NCBI GenBank assembly: GCA_904393835.1
Contig: CAJFNC010000014.1
Location: 1-47,848, forward strand
Direction of reading: 5' to 3'
Length of the DNA stretch: 47,848 nucleotides
Source: an uncultured Ruminococcus sp.
GTDB lineage: Bacteria > Bacillota > Clostridia > Oscillospirales > Acutalibacteraceae
Under the pieces are notes generated by a model. That model saw only the letters and a list, made by a program, of their open reading frames with translations. It did not search any database and had not been told where the DNA came from. The position numbers and the translations under genes are program-made. Within the stretch, counting starts at the first letter, position 1; the number at the start of each line of letters is the position of its first letter. Positions 1-8,142 of the stretch are shown piece after piece.

Positions 1-1
1 G

Positions 2-202
2 GGGCTGGGGAAAGGCACGCCCTCCTTACTGATTTCTCTTTGCCGGTATGTAGTGGTAATCATCCCGGCTGCGTTTTTACTCAGCAGGTTTCTCGGAGCA
101 GTTGGCGTCTGGAATGCGTTTTGGATTACGGAAGCGATTACAGCGATCATTTCCATTTACGTTTACCGTAAGGCAATCGCAAGATCCACAATACCTGTCT
201 GA
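2..202 (+). CDS. MATE-family efflux transporter, C-terminal fragment
   Basis: An open frame enters from the left edge and ends at TGA 200-202, giving 66 residues. It reads as a hydrophobic helix (RYVVVIIPAAFLLSRFLG), a short loop with GVWNAFW, a second helix, and a short basic tail. The order matches the last helices of multidrug and toxin extrusion (MATE) carriers, where a G-x-x-G-V-W segment sits between the final helices. The 5' part lies outside the window, so it is unknown whether the gene is intact. It is one of few plus-strand genes here and lies next to mobile-element debris. Assignment rests on this short tail only. Confidence 0.6.
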   Translation, partial: GLGKGTPSLLISLCRYVVVIIPAAFLLSRFLGAVGVWNAFWITEAITAIISIYVYRKAIARSTIPV

Positions 203-233
203 AAGCCGTTAACACCGTCATGCTCCGCTTCAA

Positions 234-317
234 TGTATTAACGAGGCTGCCATACAAAAGCCAGATATCATCGTCTTTCCTGAACTCTTTATACATGAAT
301 ATACCCTGTTGGGATGA
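234..317 (+). pseudogene. nitrilase/carbon-nitrogen hydrolase-like scrap
   Basis: Read from 234, the plus strand encodes a short stretch containing KPDIIVFPELF, ending at TGA 315-317. The I-V-F-P-E-L-F string resembles the catalytic-glutamate motif of carbon-nitrogen hydrolases. There is no room for the lysine and cysteine motifs, so if real this is a degraded remnant of about 27 codons. A chance match cannot be excluded. Confidence 0.3.
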
Positions 318-610
318 ATTTCGGGTTCCGTATCGGGAAACGAATTGAGAAAGGACGGAAGGATCGGAAACGATATTACAACGCCTCTATTGTTGCCGGA
401 GAAACGGAGTTTCAGCAGCTTGCAGAGGCGGCTTAGGAAGCTGGTGCATATATGAGCAGCCTGCGGTTTGCGGCAAAAAATTTACACCTTCCCCAATCCT
501 CAAAAATTTTCATTGTAAAATAAATGTTGGTTCACGCTCATGTCGAAGCGATACAACACGTCTGTCTGAAAATGAATACGTTGACCTAACAGCGCGTAGG
601 CAGCAGAAAA
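318..610. other. gene-poor gap within mobile-element scar
   Basis: No convincing gene was found. The plus strand has a 40-codon frame from ATG 314 to TAG 434-436 which, read past the stop, stays open to about 524 (fragments RYYNASIVAGETEF and EAGAYMSSLRF). This may be a decayed coding segment, but I do not recognise the family. The rest shows no clear hairpin or promoter. Confidence 0.4.
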
Positions 611-641
611 GCCCCATCCCTCAATGATTGAGAGATGGGGC
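611..641 (-). terminator. Rho-independent terminator of the recombinase remnant
   Basis: The arms GCCCCATC and GATGGGGC, plus inner CTCAAT/ATTGAG, form a near-perfect stem around a very short loop. On the minus strand the hairpin is followed by TTTT, and it starts 3 bases after the last stop of the recombinase remnant at 645. That fits a terminator for the minus-strand element genes. Confidence 0.7.
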
Positions 642-644
642 ATA

Positions 645-848
645 CTATTTACCTGCAATCACCGGGATTTTCCCGAAAAATTTATACACGCTCCCGACTC
701 TCTACACCTTCCGGTCGTCCACCTTCTTGACCACATCAATCAGGATTTTCCGGTTGCTGATGCTCATACTCTCATTGTCGGCACCGTCATCGAGAGAAAT
801 ACGGCAGTAGAGAGTGGTGCTTTTCTCATAGACTTGTTTTTTTCTGCT
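645..848 (-). pseudogene. large serine recombinase (Tn4451/TnpX type), internally deleted remnant
   Basis: The minus-strand frame starts near 848 with a basic stretch and the motif TTLYCRISLDDG, followed by ESMSISN. This is the N-terminal signature of large serine recombinases of Tn4451-like elements: the Y-C-R-[IL]-S-x-D-D strand, then the S-x-S-I-x-N segment. It then runs directly into ILIDVVKKVDDRKV, an in-frame TAG at 702-704, and RVGSVYKFFGKIPVIAGK with stop 645-647. That end resembles the C-terminal segment of DUF4368-type recombinases, which often close with a V-x-x-x-Y-x-F-x-G-x-I pattern. About 450 central residues, including most of the catalytic domain, are therefore missing, and a nonsense codon was added later. 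The N-terminal match is strong; the C-terminal match is inferred from pattern. Confidence 0.65.
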
Positions 849-868
849 AATAGCGTTCTTCTATGAAC

Positions 869-900
869 AGGGACACGATGCATTATAGTACCATGTCCCT
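869..900. repeat. inverted repeat framing a TATAAT
   Basis: A perfect 7-base dyad, AGGGACA (869-875) and TGTCCCT (894-900), encloses 18 bases. On the minus strand these contain TATAAT near the centre. It lies between the frameshifted element gene and the recombinase remnant. It could be an operator over a -10 box, or a weak hairpin; no good -35 is visible. Confidence 0.4.
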
Positions 901-913
901 AAATCAACCGTTT

Positions 914-1256
914 TTACGCTGCGTTCTCTGCCATTTCCCGCTGCTCCATCCATTCCTCGAAGTGTTCGCAGTTCCGGTACCCGATCAGCTGTTCCTTCTG
1001 CTTCATCAGGATATAGTCCTGCTTTTCCAGATACTCCCGCCCATAGGTTGATCTCCGGCAGGTCGGCGGAGGCGACTTTGGCAATATCTTCTGCATACCA
1101 TTCGTCCTCCTTTATATCGTATATGGCGCGAAAGCTGCGGTCTGCGAATTTATCAATTTCACGATGGCCTTTGCAGACCATACCGCAAAGTTCAAAGTCC
1201 TTGCGTAAACTGCCGACATCGCTAAAAAAGTCCAAAAAGGTGGTAGGGTCGTTCAT
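914..1256 (-). pseudogene. frameshifted mobile-element accessory protein
   Basis: From ATG 1254-1256 the frame encodes about 70 residues (containing KGHREIDKFADRSFRAIYD and WYAEDIAKVASADLPEIN). Near 1044-1047 the reading must shift one frame to continue as YGREYLEKQDYILMKQ and ECEHFEEW-like sequence, ending AENAA at stop 914-916. The two halves join smoothly across the shift into a protein of about 114 residues, so a single indel explains the break. Left unshifted, the first frame would run to 861 with an unrelated tail. I do not recognise the family. Its place between a DUF3789-like peptide and a recombinase remnant suggests cargo of a mobilizable or conjugative transposon. The start overlaps the stop of the upstream peptide (ATGA), implying translational coupling. 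Confidence 0.55.
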
Positions 1257-1372
1257 TGTTTGTCGTCCTTTCCTCGCAGACGGTTTATCTGCAACAGACT
1301 CATAACCGTAATGCCGACAAGTCCGCCGATTAGAAATCCGATTATGAAAAAGAGAAATTCGAACAGACCCAT
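1253..1372 (-). CDS. DUF3789-like small membrane protein of a conjugative element
   Basis: This is a 39-residue protein starting at ATG 1370-1372 and stopping at TGA 1253-1255. It has one hydrophobic helix, FLFFIIGFLIGGLVGITVM, followed by a basic-polar tail (RLRGKDDKQ). The pattern F-x-I-G-x-x-x-G-G-x-x-G-[IV]-x-x-M, at the start of a protein of about 40 residues, is typical of the DUF3789 family, common in conjugative transposons of Firmicutes. Function is unknown; it should be a single-pass inner-membrane peptide. Its stop overlaps the start of the next, frameshifted gene by ATGA, so the two formed one transcription unit. The Shine-Dalgarno (AAGGA, about 20 bases upstream) is poorly spaced, so expression is uncertain. 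Confidence 0.6.
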   Translation of the reverse strand: MGLFEFLFFIIGFLIGGLVGITVMSLLQINRLRGKDDKQ

Positions 1373-1461
1373 TGAAATTAACAAAAAGATATTTAATCCT
1401 TCACCGATGTTGATTAACTATATGATTCAGCTTATCATTTATTGCGCGGGGAAATTTTAAA

Positions 1462-4400
1462 TTATACCACTTTCTGACCGACAAGTCCTGTGTCGCCGCC
1501 AACATTGGCAATGTACTTTTGAGCCATTGTAGCGTCGAGGACCGAAACTATTCCGTCACCGTTAACATCAGCAGCTTTTGTTACATCAACTTTGTCTGTA
1601 ACGTTTTCGCTGATATCCAAACCGATACTGAACTTCTGGATAAGTGTTACGTCAGTAACCGTAATCGCACCGTCTCCGTCAATATCGCCGTAAATCGAAT
1701 CAAATCCTGTGGGATCATCATTTTCATCATCATCCAGCTCATTTGAAACATTGACCATAATTTCTAATGCCTTTGCAGGCATTGTAAACGTACTGTCTAT
1801 AATTTGCGCGTCTTCTCCGTAAATCGTCCAGAAAACTTCCATTCCAGCCAGTGCTTTACTCGGTGTAAGCGTGATTTTATCTCCCGCAGCCGCATAGCCG
1901 TCGGTTGCTGTTGAAGTTCCTCCATAAATCGTTAGTTTGTAAATGGGCAAATTGCCCGAAATTCTGTCTGCGCTGGTTTTGTCGAGAACGCCGTCAACCT
2001 TGATAGTGCCGTTGTTGGTGACTGATATGCTGTCGGTAATGACAAGCTCGGAATCGGAAGGAACAATGAGGGTTTTGCCCGCGTCAATGGTGAAGTCCTC
2101 GGTAGGGGTTACTGTTTCGCCATATACCTGACCGCTGTCACCCTCAAAGATAACGCCGCTCCAGTCAGCCTTACCGCTTTGATCTGAAATAATGTTTGTA
2201 AATATTACGGCGTTGTCGGATTCCGTGGTGTTGAAGCTTCCGTTTTCGCCACTGTTGCCGCCGATGCCTGCGGCATGATCACTGCCGGTGGCTTTGATAA
2301 TGCCGCCGCTGATTGTTATCGTACCGCCTGCGCCGCCGTAACCGCCGCCGATACCTGCGCCGTCCTCGCCGTAGTTCATTATACCAATGCCGTCAATGAT
2401 GCTCATTGATTTGCCTTCTCCGCCGGTGGCTGTGATCATGCCGCCGCTGATTGTTATCGTACCGCCTGCGCCACCATCACCGCCGCCGATGCCTGCGCCA
2501 TGATCTCCGCCGGTGGCCGTAACAATACCGCCGCTGATGGTTATCGTACCGCCTGCTCCATCATCGCCGCCGATGCCTGCGGCAAAATCATCACCTGTAG
2601 CTGTGAGCTTGCCCATGGTCTTTTCATCGGTGCTCTGGGCGTAAATGGTGAGGCTGCTGTCACCTGTTACATTAATACCGCCGCTGTCAGCATTGAGTGT
2701 ACAGCCGTCAGCCAGAATAAGGTGAACTTTTCCTGTGACGGCGATGCGACTGTTGAAGGTAACATCATTATTCACCAGATACCATGATTCAGTTTCGGCA
2801 TTGCCCAAGGTTGTGTTCGCCGGGATCAAAACGGTTACATCGGCGGTTTGCCTGTTACCATCTTCATCCAAATAGTTAGTTTTGCAGTTAGCTTCGTACT
2901 TTACCGGGTTGCCGGTAATTGTGCCGCTTCCGTTAAGATAACCACCGTCATTAAGAAATATAGTGATAGCGCCATTGTTAATGATAGTGCCGTTGTTGGT
3001 TAAGGTTATTCCGTCTTCGATGTTTAGAGTTGAACCATCAGGAACAGTGAGGGTTTTGCCCGCGTCAATGGTGAAGTCCTCGGTCGGGGTTAAGGTTTCG
3101 CCATAGACCTTACCGCTGTTGCCCTCGAAGATAATGCCGTTCCAGTTCCCTTTACCGCTTTGGTCGGAAATGCTTGTGGCAAAGATTACGGCGTTGCTCG
3201 AATCACATGTGGTGAATGTACCGCCTGTTCCATCATCGCCGCCGATGCCTGCGGCTAATATACCGTTGATTGCAGTTACTGTGCCGCCGCTTACGGTAAC
3301 AGTGCCTCCGGCACCGTTCCAGCCGCCGCCGATGCCTGCACCACCGGATTTGCCTGTGGCAGTTACTGCGCCGCCGTTGACGGTAACAGTTCCGCCTGCG
3401 CCATATCTGCCGCCGCCTATTCCTGCGCCATCTGCACCTCCGGTTGCAGTAATTCTGCCGCCGTTTATTGCGATTGTGCCGCCCGACTGTTCATTACCGC
3501 CGCCGATACCTGCATCTGCATTACCGCCTATGGCAGAAAGAGCACCCATGGTTTTTTCATTAGTACTTTGAGCATAAATGGTGAGGCTGTTGCCCTCGGC
3601 TGCATTGATACCACCATTATTTGCATCCAGTGTGCATCCGTCAGCCAAAATCAAGTGAACATTTCCGTTGACCGTTATACGGTTGTCAAAGGTGACATCA
3701 CTGTTCACCACATACCATGATTCGGTATCGGCCGCACCCAAAGTTACATCAGCTGAGGTCAATGCAATTGCATAGGCGGTTTGAATCTGCCCTGCTTCAT
3801 CCAAGTACTTTGTTATGTACTCTACCGTGTTACCGATAATGTTGCCGCTACCGATTACAGTGCCGCCGTCATCAATGTAAATCTTACCGCCATCCTCATT
3901 GTAGATAATCCCGTTGTTAGTTATTGTTATGCCGTCTGCAACGATAAGTTTTGAATCTGAGGAAATAGTAAGGGTTTGATTCTCTTCGATTGTGAAGTTC
4001 TCGGTCGGTGTTACAGAATCGCCATATACCTTACCGCTTTTACCTTCGAAGATAACGCCTTTCCAATTTTCTTTATCACGTTGGTCGGAAATTTTGTTGG
4101 CGAAAATTATGCCATTGCCTGACTCGGTTGTGGTAAATGTACCGTCTGCGGTCATTCCTCCACCGCCGCCGATTCCTGCACTGTTTAAACCGCCGATAGC
4201 TTTAACTATACCGCTATTGATTGAAACAATGCCTCCGGAATCAAAATATCCACCGCCAATGCCGGCGCCGTAGTCACCGCCGTTTGCCGTTACCACACCG
4301 CCGTTGATTGTAACGTTGCCGCCTGAACCTTCATTGTCACCGCCGCCGATTCCTGCTCCGCCGTTACTGCCTGTGGCTGTTACTGCGCCGCCGTTAACAG

Positions 4401-5799
4401 TGATTGTACCGGCTGACTGCCCGTCATTTCCGCCGATACCTGCGCAATGGTCATCTGCTTTCGCCTTAACAATACCCATATTTTCACCCGTACTCTGGGC
4501 ATAAAGGGTTAAGCTGTTACCTTTGGATACATTGATACCGCCGTTTTCGGTGTTGAGAGTACAACCGTCAGCCAAAATCAGATAAACGTTTCCGATAGCA
4601 GTTATGCGGCTGTTAAGGGTAACATCATTTTTCACAACATACCATGATTCAGTGTCGTCTGCACCCAAGGTCGTGACAGTTGAAGTCACGAAAATTGCAT
4701 AGGTAGTTTGAACCTGTCCTGATTCATCCAGGTACTTTGTCACACATTTAATCGGATTGCCGTTAATAGTACCGACGTTGTCAAATGAACCGCTTTCAGT
4801 AAAAATAATAGTACCGTTATTGTTGATTGTTCCGTTGTTGTTAACAGTTCCTTTATTTGTTATTAAAACGCCTTCCTGAATTGTGATGGTAGAGCCTGAT
4901 GGAACATTAAGGTTTTTCTCATTATCAATATTAAAGTCATCGGTTAAGGTTACTGTACCGCCATAAACCTGACCGCTGTTTCCCTCGAAAATAACACCGA
5001 GCCAGTTATTTTTTTGACTCTGGTCGGAAATGCTGCTTGCTAAAATTACGGCGTTATTCCGGCTGCCTGTGGAAAAGCCAACGCCTGAGGACATATAACC
5101 GTTACCGATTCCTGAAGCGCCTTTTTTTCCTCCGATAGCCGTAACAATACCACCGGTTATTGTAATTGTACCGTAACAATTAGCCTGACTGCCGCTGCCA
5201 ATACCTGCTCCGTAATTGCCGCCGGTGGCAGTAACATTACCGCCATTAATTGTAATATTTTCAATTGAACTGTTATAATATCCGCTGCCGACACCGGCAG
5301 CATTACTGCCGCCAATGGCTGTTACCATACCTCCGTTAATTGTAATATTGCCGCCCGCACCGCCGTTAAAACTGCTGCCGATGCCTGCGTTGCCACTACT
5401 GCCGGTGGCTGTAATCTTGCCCATAGTATTTTCATCAGTGCTTTGAGCGTAGATGGTGAGGCTGCTTCCCGAGTTTACGTTGATACCGCCGCTGTTAGCA
5501 TTAAGTGTACAACCGTCTGCCAAAATAAGGTGAACGTCGCCGCTTACCGTAACACGAGAACCTATGGTAATATTACCTTGAGCAACATACCATGATTCTG
5601 TACCGATTGTACCCCAGGAAGTATTGCCATTTGTTATCTCGGTACAGCCGTTTTGAGTTTTTGTTTGCCAATTGCCGTTTTCATAGGATAAGTAAGATAT
5701 GTCGTCCGCCGCCAAAGCCGTTATTCCGCTTAAAGGCAGCATTGTAAGCAAAATACAGACAGACAACAAAACTGAAATCCAACGTTTTTTATTTTTCAT
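1462..5799 (-). CDS. secreted four-module glycine-rich repeat protein with C-terminal dockerin
   Basis: This 1445-residue secreted protein begins with a classical signal peptide (basic MKNKKRW, hydrophobic core, likely cleavage after ALAA near residue 31). Four tandem modules of about 310 residues follow, roughly residues 65-1310. Each starts with an E-S-W-Y-V strand and an H/Y-L-I-L-A-D-G-C-T-L-N segment. Each continues with short glycine-rich repeats (AGIGGG, GGTITISGG, VTATGG) that look like parallel beta-helix rungs, and closes with an I-S-D-Q-S/W-x-G-V-I-F-E-G block and N-N-G-T repeats. A small strand-rich domain (about 1315-1365) precedes a dockerin at about 1370-1435. The dockerin has two calcium loops, DIDGDGAITVTD and DVNGDGIVSVLD, each followed by a helix ending Q-K-[FY]. 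The dockerin should bind a cohesin on a scaffoldin or the cell surface. No catalytic domain is recognisable, so carbohydrate or surface binding is a guess. The Shine-Dalgarno AAAGGAG precedes the ATG. Confidence 0.85.
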   Translation of the reverse strand: MKNKKRWISVLLSVCILLTMLPLSGITALAADDISYLSYENGNWQTKTQNGCTEITNGNTSWGTIGTESWYVAQGNITIGSRVTVSGDVHLILADGCTLNANSGGINVNSGSSLTIYAQSTDENTMGKITATGSSGNAGIGSSFNGGAGGNITINGGMVTAIGGSNAAGVGSGYYNSSIENITINGGNVTATGGNYGAGIGSGSQANCYGTITITGGIVTAIGGKKGASGIGNGYMSSGVGFSTGSRNNAVILASSISDQSQKNNWLGVIFEGNSGQVYGGTVTLTDDFNIDNEKNLNVPSGSTITIQEGVLITNKGTVNNNGTINNNGTIIFTESGSFDNVGTINGNPIKCVTKYLDESGQVQTTYAIFVTSTVTTLGADDTESWYVVKNDVTLNSRITAIGNVYLILADGCTLNTENGGINVSKGNSLTLYAQSTGENMGIVKAKADDHCAGIGGNDGQSAGTITVNGGAVTATGSNGGAGIGGGDNEGSGGNVTINGGVVTANGGDYGAGIGGGYFDSGGIVSINSGIVKAIGGLNSAGIGGGGGMTADGTFTTTESGNGIIFANKISDQRDKENWKGVIFEGKSGKVYGDSVTPTENFTIEENQTLTISSDSKLIVADGITITNNGIIYNEDGGKIYIDDGGTVIGSGNIIGNTVEYITKYLDEAGQIQTAYAIALTSADVTLGAADTESWYVVNSDVTFDNRITVNGNVHLILADGCTLDANNGGINAAEGNSLTIYAQSTNEKTMGALSAIGGNADAGIGGGNEQSGGTIAINGGRITATGGADGAGIGGGRYGAGGTVTVNGGAVTATGKSGGAGIGGGWNGAGGTVTVSGGTVTAINGILAAGIGGDDGTGGTFTTCDSSNAVIFATSISDQSGKGNWNGIIFEGNSGKVYGETLTPTEDFTIDAGKTLTVPDGSTLNIEDGITLTNNGTIINNGAITIFLNDGGYLNGSGTITGNPVKYEANCKTNYLDEDGNRQTADVTVLIPANTTLGNAETESWYLVNNDVTFNSRIAVTGKVHLILADGCTLNADSGGINVTGDSSLTIYAQSTDEKTMGKLTATGDDFAAGIGGDDGAGGTITISGGIVTATGGDHGAGIGGGDGGAGGTITISGGMITATGGEGKSMSIIDGIGIMNYGEDGAGIGGGYGGAGGTITISGGIIKATGSDHAAGIGGNSGENGSFNTTESDNAVIFTNIISDQSGKADWSGVIFEGDSGQVYGETVTPTEDFTIDAGKTLIVPSDSELVITDSISVTNNGTIKVDGVLDKTSADRISGNLPIYKLTIYGGTSTATDGYAAAGDKITLTPSKALAGMEVFWTIYGEDAQIIDSTFTMPAKALEIMVNVSNELDDDENDDPTGFDSIYGDIDGDGAITVTDVTLIQKFSIGLDISENVTDKVDVTKAADVNGDGIVSVLDATMAQKYIANVGGDTGLVGQKVV
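1960..5605 (-). repeat. four tandem coding repeats of about 0.93-0.95 kb
   Basis: The codons for the E-S-W-Y-V segment recur near 5590, 4641, 3712 and 2781, giving spacings of about 949, 929 and 931 bases. Module order is conserved: a strand-rich lead, a glycine-rich helix, an I-S-D-Q block and an N-N-G-T block. Modules differ in the number of glycine-rich rungs. The fourth carries an extra insertion with S-I-I-D-G-I-G-I-M. Conservation is clear in protein and visible in DNA. Confidence 0.85.
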
Positions 5800-6035
5800 A
5801 GTTTTTCTCCTTTTGCATTAATGTACGATTAACTTGCTCTTTGTATTATATTCTCCCGCCTCAAAGGCGCATAGTAACATAATTTTGTAAATGGCCTGTC
5901 CCGTAGTGATAAGCTTAGAGGTATATAGAACCTCGCTTGTATCTGCGAGCACCAGCTAAAATTTAAAATAGTATGGATTTAAACATCCTCGATATTTGTC
6001 CTCCTATGTTATGTGCTGTTAAGCTTATTATACAT
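5800..6035 (-). promoter_or_regulatory. leader region upstream of the dockerin protein
   Basis: No gene is seen. On the minus strand this AT-rich stretch contains two small hairpins that share bases: GAGGT/ACCTC arms at 5918-5922 and 5930-5934, and CTCGC/GCGAG arms at 5932-5936 and 5945-5949. Because 5932-5934 belongs to both stems, the two cannot fully form together. A Shine-Dalgarno-like TAGGAGG near 5997-6003 is followed only by a 7-codon frame. A TATAAT occurs in GGGAGAATATAATACAAAG near 5845-5850 without a good -35. An attenuator or leader is possible but unproven. Confidence 0.35.
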
Positions 6036-7412
6036 CTATAATAATCCGGAGTGCAGATTCAGACGTATCCGGGTGGTAAAGGTCTTTAATTCCTCATCAT
6101 ACTGAAAATCTGCGCCGCCGTCGTATTTTTCAGCTGTCACGGATATACTTTTTAATCCATACCCTCCGCCTTTTTTATGCTGGTAAACGCTTCGGCAGGA
6201 AGATACTTACCGCTGCTTATACGATATCCGCCTGACGGGTGAACGCTCTTACATGAATTATCGACTTTAATCAACAACGTTCCTCCGAACACACCGATTT
6301 GAGCTTTTATCCACGGATCGTTATCAAACTTACGACAGGCTTGCAGGGCGTTTTCAAAAGTGTTTCCGAGCAAAATAGTAAGGTCAACAGCATCGATATT
6401 GGTCTCACCGCAGTCAGCAGACACTTCGCAACAGATACCTTCGTCCTTTGCCTGACCGATATAGTATTGCAACAGAGCGTTTATACCTGAATTGTTGCAG
6501 TATTTATCGGTTTCTCTGCGTGAGGTTTGGTCAATCAGCGAAGAAAGATATGAAGCCATTTCCTCTGTCTTGCCATCATTTTACATTTCATAAATGCTTC
6601 TCAGGTGGTGGCGCATATCATGCCTCATTCGCCTTGTCGCTTCCATATCTCTTTCTATACTCTTGTAATGCATTTGCTGAATTTCAAACATTCGCTGATA
6701 TTCAGCATCTCTTTTTCGCCTAACCGATTCACGAAACAAAGCCCAGTAAAATATGTACAAAATAACCGCTGTCAAAAGAAATGCCGGAGTAATCCACCAC
6801 CAAAATTCCGTCAAATTTGAAACGGGAACGGAACTGTACAGTATAAGCATTAAAAAATACATTGACGTAATCAACAATACGAAAACAAATTCGCGGCGAA
6901 TGTTTTTTTAATTCTACCTCCGCTAAATAATCTTTTACGCCTTTTCTCATAATCACGGCATAAGCTGGAAACAGAACGGCGGTTGTCACCGCATAAAGAG
7001 CCAGGGTAATAGTCGGATAAGGCTCGGGCACACGCTCATCATAAAACACAGACACGGTTAAATTCACAATTAAATATTGAGTAGCCGCATAAAATACCAC
7101 CAACAGCAAAACAAGCAACTTTTTTACAAATTCAGTTCTAACAATCCAAAAATAAAGTGCAGCAAACAACAGCAGTACTGCAAGCATATAGATGTTAAAA
7201 ATGAGATTGGTGTTTTCAAGCGACACATTCGTTATAAGCACCAGTGTAAACGGAAAACAAAATGACGTCAGCAGACAAATCAAGATACAGTCAATGTACA
7301 CCCACCTTTGAGTGAAACGAAAATCACTCTTGCCGAACGGCAGAACGCACAAAATTACAGACGGTCCTATCTGAAGCAAAAAACCTAAAACCGATCGAAG
7401 AATCACATCCAT
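6036..7412 (-). pseudogene. AgrC/HPK10-type sensor histidine kinase, disrupted
   Basis: The original gene would encode about 458 residues from ATG 7410-7412 to TAG 6036-6038. The N-terminal half is a multi-helix membrane sensor (about six helices). The phosphoacceptor motif R-H-D-M-R-H-H-L and the GHKL ATPase boxes follow, including N-T-F-E-N-A-L-Q-A (N box) and G-G-G-Y-G-L-K-S-I (G2 box). This is the peptide-sensing HPK10/AgrC-ComD architecture. Three lesions break it. There is a one-base shortfall in an A7 run (plus 6903-6909) after the last helices. There is an in-frame TAA at 6581-6583 after R-S-I-Y-E-M. There is another one-base shortfall in an A6 run (6171-6176) just before the G2 box. 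Flanking sequence rejoins cleanly in each case. Homopolymer sequencing error could explain the frameshifts but not the nonsense codon. Confidence 0.8.
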
Positions 7413-7416
7413 GTCA

Positions 7417-8142
7417 TCACTTCCCTTCAAATCCGCTTTTATCGGAAAGTTTTGAAAAAAGGTAGTTATTATACGTAGTGCGAATAGTCGCACGTTCCCT
7501 TCGCGGAATTTCCATTCTTGTTCCGTCACGCATTATGCAGGCGTCAACGCCCATCTGTTCAATAAAGTCCATATTTACAATAGTGCTGCGTGTCAGCTTC
7601 AAAAAATTGCTTCCGAGCTTAGCCGCAAGCTCATCGAGCGGCATCCAAATTTTAAAGAAACGACCGTTAGTCAGATACACCTATTTTGCGTGTCTGTCAC
7701 TCTGCACATAAGCTATTTCATCAAAATATACCGTATAGCTGTTTCTCCCCGAACCTAAAGTAATCATCGGGCGTGGCTTGGACTGAAGCCTTGACAGCCG
7801 CCTAAAGGCTTCAACAACACCCTCGGTAGTTACCGGCTTTACCAAATAGTGCAAGGCGTGTAAAGAAAAGGCGCTTACGGCGTGATCCAAACTGGTGGTA
7901 ACAAACACAATTCCGGTTTGCGGTGATATTTGCAAAAGCTGCTCGGCAATATCTACTCCGTTTTCGTCGGGCATATAAATATCCAAAAAAGCAATGTCGA
8001 ATCCCGGTGATTTTTTAGCTGCCGTCAGCAAGGAGGCTCCGTCGGAAAAGCACTCCGCGCTGCGTGTGGGATCCCAATTGCGGATAGCATTGATAACTTC
8101 CTCACGTTCACGTCTGTTGTCATCACAAATCGCAATTCTCAA
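7417..8142 (-). pseudogene. LytTR-family response regulator with in-frame stop
   Basis: From ATG 8140-8142 the frame encodes a receiver domain: acidic pocket C-D-D near residues 7-8, phosphoacceptor in F-L-D-I-Y-M-P near residue 53, lysine in L-V-K-P-V. It continues into the start of a LytTR DNA-binding domain (Y-V-Q-S-D-R-H-A-K), where TAG at 7681-7683 stops it. The same frame resumes at once with V-Y-L-T-N-G-R-F-F-K-I-W and completes the LytTR domain (L-x-R-S-T-I-V-N, Y-N-N-Y-L-F) to stop 7417-7419. Without the stop the protein would be about 241 residues, the usual size. The truncated product would have a receiver but no working DNA-binding domain. It lies 4 bases upstream of the broken kinase, its cognate partner. 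Confidence 0.85.

Noticed and set aside
624..866. Plus-strand 80-codon frame
   Set aside because: It overlaps the recombinase remnant and the terminator, and shows no family features.
3119..4504. Proline-rich plus-strand open frames inside the dockerin gene
   Set aside because: They mirror the glycine-rich repeats (GGC/GGT read as GCC/ACC on the other strand); no ribosome sites, and they repeat with the modules.
5978..6003. Seven-codon frame after a TAGGAGG in the dockerin leader
   Set aside because: Spacing from the Shine-Dalgarno to the ATG is about 13 bases, too long, and there is no conserved content.
7678..7683. Stop-codon recoding as the reason for the in-frame TAG in the response regulator
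   Set aside because: The partner kinase carries a TAA and two frameshifts, so general decay is the simpler explanation; no recoding signal is visible.
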